Part shown: positions 1-5,171 of the stretch, piece after piece
Layout of the letters: each line of letters starts with the position of its first letter
Position numbering within the stretch: the first letter of the stretch is position 1
Assembly (NCBI GenBank): GCA_937910665.1
Contig: CALEPR010000208.1
Location: 1 to 5,343 of the forward strand
DNA: 5,343 nucleotides
From: an uncultured Selenomonadales bacterium
Lineage (GTDB): Bacteria; Bacillota; Negativicutes; Selenomonadales; Selenomonadaceae
Reading direction: 5' to 3'
Translations under genes and position numbers: made by a program
The notes under the pieces: generated by a model
What the model was told of the DNA's origin: nothing
The model's input: the letters and a program-made list of their open reading frames with translations, nothing else
Database searches by the model: none

Positions 1-48
1 TATCAAAATCCTTACGGATTCTAATATCAATTTTTACTTTATTATAGT

Positions 49-60
49 AGGAGGTTGGAG
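49..60 (+). promoter_or_regulatory. Ribosome binding site of the lactate permease
   Basis: AGGAGG lies at 49-54 and a second GGAG core at 57-60. A TTG at 55 directly abuts the first core and cannot be the start. TTG at 64 is 9 nt from AGGAGG, while ATG at 67 is 12 nt from AGGAGG and 6 nt from GGAG. I prefer ATG 67 because it is the canonical codon and sits well behind the nearer core, but TTG 64 would add only one residue. Confidence 0.75.
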
Positions 61-66
61 CAGTTG

Positions 67-1602
67 ATGTTTCTACTTGCGCTGTCGCCTATACTTTGGT
101 TAGTTTTGGCACTCAGCGTTTTAAAAATGGCACCTTGGAAGGCGTGCTTGCTCGCGCTGATAATTTCACTCGCGGCAGGCATGGGCGTTTGGGGAATGGA
201 AAGTCAGTACGCTATTGAATCTGTTTTGGAAGGCTTGGCGTTAGCTTGCTGGCCAATTTTATTAGTTATCATCGCGGCAATTTTTACATACAATTTGACA
301 CTCGAAACAAAAGCAATGGACACAATCAAGGAACTTTTGACCGGCGTGAGTCACGACAAGCGCGTTTTGATTTTGCTCATCGGCTGGGGATTCGGCGGAT
401 TTTTGGAAGGCATGGCAGGATTTGGAACTGCAATCGCCGTTCCTGCAGGAATGTTGGCAGGCATCGGAATAAATCCAATTCTATCTGTTTCCGTCTGCTT
501 GATAGCAAATTCAGTTCCGACAGCTTACGGCTCAATTGGAATACCGCTGGTCACTCTCGGAAATGTCACAGGCTTTGATTCGGTTCAGCTTGCAACTTAT
601 ACTTCGCTGCAGCTCGGAGTTTTAACTTTGCTCTGTCCATGGCTTATGGTAATTGTAACAGGCGGCGGCTTGAAGGCACTTCGCGGAATGACTATGATGT
701 GTTTAGGTTCGGGACTTGCATTTTTTATTCCCGAACTTTTACTATCAATGTTTGTCGGACCTGAACTTGCAGTAGTCGCCGGCGCGATCGTCACAATGGG
801 GACAATCGTCGTCCTTGCGAAAAAATTTCCTGTTAACGATCCTGAATTTGCGATGCCGGCTCACGAAGGCGTAAAAATTTCCACAGCGCAGGCAGTCAAC
901 GCTTGTTTGCCATTCATTTTAATTTTTGTTTTCCTGCTTTTCACCAGCAAACTTGTTCCGCCTATCAATCAATTTTTGATGCAATTTAAATCTGCCGTTC
1001 CGATTTACACAGGCGAGGGCGGTGCGCCATATACTTTTGTCTGGATAAATACTCCCGGCGTTCTGATTTTGCTTGCGTCGTTTATCGCGGGAAGTAAGCA
1101 AGGCGCAAGTTTCGGAAAAATGTTCGGCGTTCTTGCAAAAACAATTAACGGCTTGAAATTCACAATGGTAACTATTATTGCAGTTATCGCGACTGCAAAA
1201 GTTATGGGCTACAGCGGAATGACAAATCAAATTGCAGACACGGCGGTTGCGGCGACAGGCGCAGCTTATCCTTGCATCGCGGCGTTTCTCGGCTCGGTCG
1301 GAACTTATATTACAGGTTCGGCGACTTCAAGTTGCGTTTTGTTTGGAAAGTTACAGGTTATGGCGATGCAAAGTCCTATCATAAATGCGTCGCCGGATGT
1401 TCAAGCGTGGGTTGCGGCAGCTAATGCAACCGGTGCTTGTGCAGGAAAAATGATTTCGCCTCTGTCCATCGCGATAGGTTCGGCGGCTATCGGCGTGAAA
1501 GGCGCGGACGCAAAACTTTTGGCTTTCGCCGTGAAAATTTATGTTCCTTTCGTAATTTTCATGGGCGCGATAGTTTATCTCGGTCAGTCGCTGATCGGTT
1601 AG
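67..1602 (+). CDS. lctP: L-lactate permease, LctP/LldP family
   Basis: Predicted inner-membrane carrier that imports L-lactate (in this family also D-lactate or glycolate), normally with protons. The 511-residue product is almost wholly hydrophobic, with about 12 or more membrane segments by eye. Three family hallmarks are visible: WGFGGFLEGMAGFGTAIAVP at residues 107-126, the GS-rich segment GTYITGSATSSCVLFGKLQ at about 412-430, and GKMISPLSIAIG at 460-471. It is somewhat shorter than the ~540-550 residues of E. coli LldP or Bacillus LctP, but has both ends of the fold. Two family-conserved positions look altered: Cys423 where SSN is usual, and Leu466 where Gln usually follows the MISP motif. 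The gene stands alone in the window, with no lactate dehydrogenase or lutABC genes beside it; what lies upstream is cut off. The start was moved inward from a TTG at 55 because of the RBS. The family call is secure; the exact substrate is inferred. Confidence 0.95.
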   Translation: MFLLALSPILWLVLALSVLKMAPWKACLLALIISLAAGMGVWGMESQYAIESVLEGLALACWPILLVIIAAIFTYNLTLETKAMDTIKELLTGVSHDKRVLILLIGWGFGGFLEGMAGFGTAIAVPAGMLAGIGINPILSVSVCLIANSVPTAYGSIGIPLVTLGNVTGFDSVQLATYTSLQLGVLTLLCPWLMVIVTGGGLKALRGMTMMCLGSGLAFFIPELLLSMFVGPELAVVAGAIVTMGTIVVLAKKFPVNDPEFAMPAHEGVKISTAQAVNACLPFILIFVFLLFTSKLVPPINQFLMQFKSAVPIYTGEGGAPYTFVWINTPGVLILLASFIAGSKQGASFGKMFGVLAKTINGLKFTMVTIIAVIATAKVMGYSGMTNQIADTAVAATGAAYPCIAAFLGSVGTYITGSATSSCVLFGKLQVMAMQSPIINASPDVQAWVAAANATGACAGKMISPLSIAIGSAAIGVKGADAKLLAFAVKIYVPFVIFMGAIVYLGQSLIG

Positions 1603-1615
1603 AAAAAAAATTTTT

Positions 1616-1663
1616 AGTCGGAAAAAAATTAGTCGGAGTTTTTTTTACGCTCCGACTTTTTTT
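1616..1663 (+). terminator. Bidirectional rho-independent terminator between convergent genes
   Basis: A perfect 8-bp stem pairs AGTCGGAG (1631-1638) with CTCCGACT (1650-1657) around an 11-nt loop, followed by a T run at 1657-1663; this ends the permease transcript. On the opposite strand the same stem is followed by AATTTTTTT, so it can also end the small exported-protein gene, whose stop codon is at 1679-1681. A second copy of the left arm, AGTCGGA at 1616-1622, could pair with the same right arm, giving an alternative longer-loop hairpin. Confidence 0.9.
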
Positions 1664-1678
1664 GTGGGAAAAAATTTT

Positions 1679-2062
1679 TTAAAATCCACTGCTCAAAATA
1701 ATTTGAACTGTTTCATTCATCAAAGATTTTTCGGAATAGGATTTTACAATTTTATTTCCTGTCTCAGTTTTTAATTCCGTGCGCTCATCGTAGGACAAAG
1801 TTTTTGTAGATTTCACGATGTAAGTTTTTTGTCTGTGATTTATTTCTAAATTTGCAATAGCCATTTCATTTTTGTCAGCGCGAATAACAATGAAGTCAAC
1901 AAGAAAAACTTCCGCGCTGATTTTCTTAACGCTGTCCATGTCAACGTAATAACCTGTGTCGCCCGCCGCGTCGATAAATTTTAAATCCTCCGCCGAACTT
2001 GTATTGAAGTTCAAAAAAATTATTGCGAAGGCCCACAGCGCACAAAAAATTTTTTTCAGCAT
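1679..2062 (-). CDS. Small exported protein of unknown function
   Basis: A 127-residue protein with a clear Sec signal peptide: MLKK, a hydrophobic core over residues 5-19, then a likely cleavage site after Ala24 (SSA/ED). There is no lipobox, so the mature ~103-residue protein would be soluble in the periplasm or outside. The mature part has GYYVDMDSVKKI at 37-48 followed by alternating hydrophobic strands and a late SLMNETVQII helix-like end. This resembles the small beta-rich surface-adhesin protein E type domains common as paralogues in Negativicutes, but that comparison is from memory and weak. The start is well supported by GAGGAGG at 2071-2077, 8 nt before the ATG. It lies on the same strand as the cyclase gene, 133 bp downstream of it, with hairpins in between, so co-transcription is possible but uncertain. 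No catalytic motif is seen and no function can be assigned. Confidence 0.8.
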   Translation of the reverse strand: MLKKIFCALWAFAIIFLNFNTSSAEDLKFIDAAGDTGYYVDMDSVKKISAEVFLVDFIVIRADKNEMAIANLEINHRQKTYIVKSTKTLSYDERTELKTETGNKIVKSYSEKSLMNETVQIILSSGF

Positions 2063-2070
2063 ATTTAAAT

Positions 2071-2077
2071 CCTCCTC
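2071..2077 (-). promoter_or_regulatory. Ribosome binding site of the small exported protein
   Basis: GAGGAGG on the minus strand, 8 nt upstream of the ATG at 2062. It is near-consensus and fixes the start codon. Confidence 0.85.
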
Positions 2078-2093
2078 AAAAAATTTTTTCAGT

Positions 2094-2117
2094 TAGAACT
2101 TGTAGGAACAAGTTCTA
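2094..2117. repeat. Perfect palindrome with 10-bp arms (hairpin)
   Basis: TAGAACTTGT (2094-2103) and ACAAGTTCTA (2108-2117) pair perfectly around the loop AGGA. On the minus strand the hairpin lies about 30 nt before the start codon of the small exported-protein gene. A six-T run follows, but only after ACTGAAAAAA, so it is a poor intrinsic terminator. It could be a processing site, an mRNA stabiliser or an operator for a dimeric repressor; the sequence alone does not decide. Confidence 0.75.
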
Positions 2118-2179
2118 GGAATTAGGAATGAGGAATGGAACTTCAACTCCTAATTCCTCACTCCTAACTCCTAATTCCT
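2117..2179. repeat. Heptad-repeat inverted repeat, (T/G)AGGA(A/G)T units
   Basis: The left side reads as heptads TAGGAAT, TAGGAAT, GAGGAAT. The right side, read on the minus strand, gives AGGAAT, TAGGAGT, TAGGAGT, GAGGAAT, TAGGAGT. Outer arms 2117-2127 and 2169-2179 pair perfectly over 11 bp. Inner arms 2129-2136 and 2153-2160 pair over 8 bp, with one extra heptad (about 2161-2168) bulged on the right. It directly abuts the 10-bp palindrome, sharing the A at 2117. Similar low-complexity AGGAAT-type intergenic repeats are known in several bacterial phyla; whether this one is dispersed in this genome cannot be seen here. Confidence 0.8.
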
Positions 2180-2195
2180 GAAGCAATACAGTTTC

Positions 2196-4055
2196 TTAAT
2201 TTTCTTTCTTTCTGTCTTCGGCGAAAGTGAAACAATTGCCGAGAGTTTTTTTACTGATATAGGCGGCGGAGTCTGCGCGTTTATAAAGTTCGGTAAAAGT
2301 TTCTCCGCTCTGCGGATCGAAAAACGCCGCACCTAAGCTGACAGAAATTTTTCTCTCGCCAAGTTCAGGAATTGCTATTTGTTCAATCATTCCAAAAAAT
2401 CTGTTGATGACAATTCGTCCTTGCAATTCGTTTGTCGCGCCGATAACGTAAGCTGCAAATTCATCGCCGCCCAGACGCAAAGTTACGTCGGAAATTCTGA
2501 ACGCATTTTTCAAACAGTTCGCAATAGCTTTTATAACTTTGTCGCCGACATCGTGACCGAAATTGTCGTTGATAGATTTAAATTTGTCAGCATCCAACAA
2601 GCAAAACATTCCTTCCTGTCCCTGCGCCATTAAATCTGTAATAGTTTTTTCTCCGCTGCCGCGATTCCTCAAACCTGTCATCGCGTCCGTTTCAGAAAGA
2701 TATTGCAAATGTTTTTCGCGGCGTTTTTCTTCGTCAATCAATTCAATCGCGAAAACAATTTTTGAAATTGCGCCGTCGTGATTGCTGTCCACCAACATGA
2801 AGTAAGCCTTGCACCAGCCAAATTCTTCGCTCAGAAATTCCTGAAAAATTGCTTGCTTGTCACCTATTCGCGCAGACAAATTGCTCAACCTGATGAACTC
2901 GATCATTTCCGGCAAACTTTCCTTCTGTGTCATTTTTTTGACTGCAGAAATTAACTTTGCTTTCGCGTGTCTGCCTTCCTGAACTTCAAAAACTTTTATC
3001 ACAGGATCTGAACTGAGTTCGTGAATTGTATCCTTCTGCAAGTCAATCAAGTGCATCGAAACATAAAGTCCGGAGTGACTTGTAATTCCATGTCTCGTCG
3101 CAGAGTCCTCAATTTCTTTTTCGCCTTTAGACAATCTCGACTGAATAAAAGTTAAAAGCAACGCCAACAAAATTACCCAAGTGATTGCGATATACAAAAC
3201 CAAATTTGAAAATGCGCTTTGTCGGCTGTGACTGTCGCGCTGAATTACAAGATACCAATCGAACTGCGGAATATATTTTGTGATGATGTAAGTGCCGCGC
3301 TTGCCTTCGACTTTGTTCAAAATAAAATCTTCGTTCTGCTGATACTCAAGTTTTTCCAGATGAACTTTTGAAATTTTTTCCGACTCGGTATCAACCTGAA
3401 CAAGTCCGAATTTGTTCACAAGATTTATTTTTATTCCATAATTTTCTTCATTGAGCTGCAAAATTTTTTGAATCCTGTCCATTCCCAAACCAATTCCGCA
3501 AACGCCCAAAACACTTCCGTCATAATCTTTAATTCTGTTATTCACAAAAATTGTCAGCGTGTAGTGATTCGCCTCGTCCGTGTCCACATTAAGTTCATAG
3601 TCAAGATTTCCATTCAAAAAATTTTTGTACCAGATGTCATGTCTGTCCTTTTCCCAATCCAAAGTTTTTTGAAGTCCGTTAAGCGTGTAGTAGTGTTTCG
3701 ATTTGTCCACAGCCAAAAAAGCCGCGCTGCAGCCAAAAGTTTCTTTCAGCGTCGTCAAATATTCAGTGACTAACTTTGTCCGCTCCTCCTGCGACATTGA
3801 AGAAACATTTTTCAGATGATGTTTGAAAAAACTATCACTTGCCATTGTCTGCGAAACGATGACAGGTTTCACAAGTTCGCGATTTATTTCGTTGTAAATG
3901 TCGCCGGAAATAACTTGAATCATTTCTTCGTCGTGACTTTCAATAACTTCATTCAGAATTATGCAGGCAACCAAAATAGAAACTGCCGAACAGAAAGTAA
4001 TGACAATCATAACCAGATTTGTTATTCCTAAATTCTTCAGCACACTTTTGCCCAT
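2196..4055 (-). CDS. Membrane-bound diguanylate cyclase with Cache-like sensor
   Basis: Predicted to make the second messenger c-di-GMP from two GTP at the inner face of the membrane in response to an external signal. Of 619 residues, about 12-36 and 283-305 are membrane helices. Residues 37-282 form an extracytoplasmic double-Cache-like sensor, with IWYKNF at 141-146, LTIFVNNRI at 167-175 and GVCGIGL at 184-190. Residues about 325-440 look like a PAS-like cytoplasmic domain, and 451-612 are the GGDEF domain. Catalytic features are intact: DADKFKSINDNFGH at 488-501, GGDEF at 529-533, and the inhibitory I-site RISD at 520-523 exactly five residues upstream, so an active, product-inhibited enzyme is expected. 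There is no EAL or HAMP domain. The start is supported by a moderate RBS, GGTGGG, 8 nt upstream, and by the first helix beginning soon after. The ligand is unknown; the Arg-x-Trp-Tyr pattern of amino-acid-binding Cache domains is not present. Confidence 0.93.
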   Translation of the reverse strand: MGKSVLKNLGITNLVMIVITFCSAVSILVACIILNEVIESHDEEMIQVISGDIYNEINRELVKPVIVSQTMASDSFFKHHLKNVSSMSQEERTKLVTEYLTTLKETFGCSAAFLAVDKSKHYYTLNGLQKTLDWEKDRHDIWYKNFLNGNLDYELNVDTDEANHYTLTIFVNNRIKDYDGSVLGVCGIGLGMDRIQKILQLNEENYGIKINLVNKFGLVQVDTESEKISKVHLEKLEYQQNEDFILNKVEGKRGTYIITKYIPQFDWYLVIQRDSHSRQSAFSNLVLYIAITWVILLALLLTFIQSRLSKGEKEIEDSATRHGITSHSGLYVSMHLIDLQKDTIHELSSDPVIKVFEVQEGRHAKAKLISAVKKMTQKESLPEMIEFIRLSNLSARIGDKQAIFQEFLSEEFGWCKAYFMLVDSNHDGAISKIVFAIELIDEEKRREKHLQYLSETDAMTGLRNRGSGEKTITDLMAQGQEGMFCLLDADKFKSINDNFGHDVGDKVIKAIANCLKNAFRISDVTLRLGGDEFAAYVIGATNELQGRIVINRFFGMIEQIAIPELGERKISVSLGAAFFDPQSGETFTELYKRADSAAYISKKTLGNCFTFAEDRKKEN

Positions 4056-4063
4056 AAACTTAT

Positions 4064-4069
4064 CCCACC
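4064..4069 (-). promoter_or_regulatory. Ribosome binding site of the diguanylate cyclase
   Basis: GGTGGG on the minus strand, 8 nt upstream of the ATG at 4055. It is weaker than the other host-type sites in the window, suggesting modest translation, as is common for signalling enzymes. Confidence 0.55.
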
Positions 4070-4110
4070 GAAAACTTGCAACTTGCCAAGAGATTATTTT
4101 TTTTTGTTCA

Positions 4111-4141
4111 ATTATAGCATAGAAAAATTTTTTGGTGTAAA
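4111..4141 (-). promoter_or_regulatory. Promoter with extended -10 for the diguanylate cyclase
   Basis: On the minus strand TGCTATAAT (4111-4119) is a perfect extended -10 element. A TTTACA (-35-like) lies at 4136-4141 with a long 19-bp spacer, which the extended -10 may compensate. The transcript would start near 4104 and carry a leader of about 50 nt before the cyclase ATG. Confidence 0.6.
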
Positions 4142-4199
4142 ATTTTTGCTGGCGGCAAGGAAATTTTCTGACTGTATAGAAATTAACAGAAATTTTTTT

Positions 4200-4205
4200 A
4201 GGAGG
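4200..4205 (+). promoter_or_regulatory. Strong ribosome binding site before the 40-codon ORF
   Basis: AGGAGG, 7 nt before the ATG at 4213, embedded in an A/T-rich context like the host genes. It is as strong as any in the window, which is why the short ORF is kept. No convincing promoter is seen before it; TATAGA at 4175-4180 lacks a -35. Confidence 0.65.
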
Positions 4206-4212
4206 AAATTAA

Positions 4213-4335
4213 ATGCGTAGCGTGATCAAAGAATTTGATGCCGAGCCTTTCGACTTGACTACGCTCCATGCGCCACAGAGCGTAGTTTCCTTGCAGAGGG
4301 TATTGAACTGGGCGGACATGATAGGATCGTATTAA
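4213..4335 (+). CDS. Short ORF of 40 codons, unrecognised; possible 5' remnant of a broken gene
   Basis: The product begins MRSVIKEFDAEPFDL and ends LNWADMIGSY. I do not recognise it. It has a strong RBS (AGGAGG, 7-nt spacing), lies divergent from the cyclase, and runs convergently into cmr6, leaving only 11 bp between the two stop codons. No membrane segment or signal peptide is visible. It could be a genuine small protein, a leader peptide over the inverted repeat inside it, or the first part of a host gene cut off when the Cmr module arrived. The minus strand also has an open stretch of 36 codons (4209-4319), but without an RBS. After a +1-type shift near 4290 the plus strand stays open further, which is compatible with decay, though no homology supports this. 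Confidence 0.4.
   Translation: MRSVIKEFDAEPFDLTTLHAPQSVVSLQRVLNWADMIGSY
4258..4286. repeat. Inverted repeat with 9-bp arms inside the short ORF
   Basis: ACTACGCTC (4258-4266) and GAGCGTAGT (4278-4286) are perfectly complementary around an 11-nt loop, extendable by one G-T pair. A third related copy, GCGTAG at 4215-4220, overlaps the start of the ORF and could pair with CTACGC at 4259-4264 instead. No T run follows on either strand, so it is not a standard intrinsic terminator for cmr6. Confidence 0.6.
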
Positions 4336-4346
4336 GAAGGGTACGG

Positions 4347-5171
4347 TTATTTCTTCGTTTCTTCTGGCACTACTTTAAGTTGGCCGTAGCCCACGTTCGT
4401 CTTGGCACCAACCCCAACGGTGGTAAGAATTTCCTTAAACAGATCGCATTTAAAATTTTTTTCTTCGTCGCTGCCCACCAACTTAAACCTAAACTCAAGT
4501 TTGCAACCAGGAGCAATTTTCAAGAAAGTGATGGGAGTGGGATTTTTCAGTGGATTATCTCCATGCGGAGTGATGGAATCTGAACAGAGAATGCGACCTT
4601 TGGGATCTGGAGCGGAAATCACTGCATCAAAGAAGATGTCGCTCTCATAAATTGACTTAGGCTTATAAATACGATTCTTCGTAACCTTTACTTCCTCTTG
4701 CCAGTCTTTACCATATTTCTTCTCTTCAGCCTCAGTATTCCGCAGTTTGCCTTCGAAGATTTCCATTTCGTAGTCGTATGAGTCGCGGGGACCTTTGTAG
4801 AATTCCTTAAACCATGCACGTAGCACACCCTTCACCGATGAGCCATAAACGACGGGCATTCCCCAAGTCCAGTCGAAATGTATGCCGAGTTTGAACTCAC
4901 CCTTAATCTTTGCCTCATGGTTGATACCGATACCTGTTACCAATCCAGGATATATCACTTCCAAATCGAAACATTTGAAACAATCATCTTCTTTGACGCA
5001 CTTTGGTACGGGAATATCATTCAATAACCCTGGGGCACACAATGAAGCATTGCATTCTTTGATTCTGTTAACTACATAATCTAGTGCCTTTTGATCATTA
5101 CTTTGAAGGTATCCGAAATCAATCCCTTCGAAGTATTTCTTATAATATTGCTGATGCAGATTCTTACTCAT
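4347..5171 (-). CDS. cmr6: Type III-B CRISPR RAMP protein Cmr6
   Basis: Cmr6 is the RAMP (Cas7-like) subunit that caps the end of the type III-B Cmr effector complex, opposite the crRNA 5' tag, in a cytoplasmic RNA-guided complex that cuts target RNA and activates Cmr2. Evidence in the 274-residue product: the RAMP motif MPVVYGSSVKGVLRAWF at 105-121; FFDAVISAPDPKGRILCSD from 180; the Cmr6-typical DSITPHGDNPLKNPTPITFL at 198-217; and the C-terminal glycine-rich loop VGVGAKTNVGYGQL at 252-265. Length fits the family and both ends look complete. The start overlaps the upstream gene by 8 nt (ATGAGTAA) and has no clear RBS, pointing to translational coupling within a cmr operon running in from the right. 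It is the last gene of that operon here. The missing Shine-Dalgarno and a codon style by eye unlike the neighbours suggest horizontal transfer. Confidence 0.92.
   Translation of the reverse strand: MSKNLHQQYYKKYFEGIDFGYLQSNDQKALDYVVNRIKECNASLCAPGLLNDIPVPKCVKEDDCFKCFDLEVIYPGLVTGIGINHEAKIKGEFKLGIHFDWTWGMPVVYGSSVKGVLRAWFKEFYKGPRDSYDYEMEIFEGKLRNTEAEEKKYGKDWQEEVKVTKNRIYKPKSIYESDIFFDAVISAPDPKGRILCSDSITPHGDNPLKNPTPITFLKIAPGCKLEFRFKLVGSDEEKNFKCDLFKEILTTVGVGAKTNVGYGQLKVVPEETKK

Larger units (their letters stand above)
4142..4346. other. Junction between host-like genes and the Cmr module
   Basis: This stretch between the cyclase promoter and the end of cmr6 holds no recognisable gene. Its left part (4142-4199) is AT-rich like the host intergenic DNA, with a small imperfect repeat TTGC/GCAA at 4146-4158. 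From 4200 a strong RBS, a 40-codon ORF and a 9-bp inverted repeat follow. I see no terminal inverted repeat, target-site duplication, tRNA end or CRISPR repeat that would define the boundary of a mobile unit. Confidence 0.5.

Noticed and set aside
7..20. Small inverted repeat AATCC/GGATT before the permease
   Set aside because: Arms of five bases around a four-base loop are likely by chance in such DNA, and there is no T run or other support.
22..27. TAATAT as a -10 element for the lactate permease
   Set aside because: Only four of six bases match consensus, and the -35 position would fall at or beyond the window edge, so it cannot be judged.
919..1230. Reverse-strand open frame within the permease gene
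   Set aside because: It lies wholly inside a well-supported membrane protein gene, has no RBS and has a composition typical of an antisense shadow.
2063..2195. Hairpins after the cyclase gene as a clean rho-independent terminator
   Set aside because: Neither hairpin is followed directly by a T run on the minus strand; the nearest T6 is about ten bases beyond the second hairpin.
3468..4031. Plus-strand open frames opposite the cyclase sensor region
   Set aside because: They are antisense to a coherent Cache-GGDEF protein, and lack RBSs and family motifs.
4209..4319. Minus-strand open frame of 36 codons opposite the short plus-strand ORF
   Set aside because: It has no ribosome binding site and no recognisable protein features; the plus-strand frame has a strong RBS.
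4142..4346. Possible CRISPR array or leftover repeat-spacer units next to cmr6
   Set aside because: No direct repeat of 25-40 bases recurs at regular spacing here or elsewhere in the window; only short inverted arms are present.
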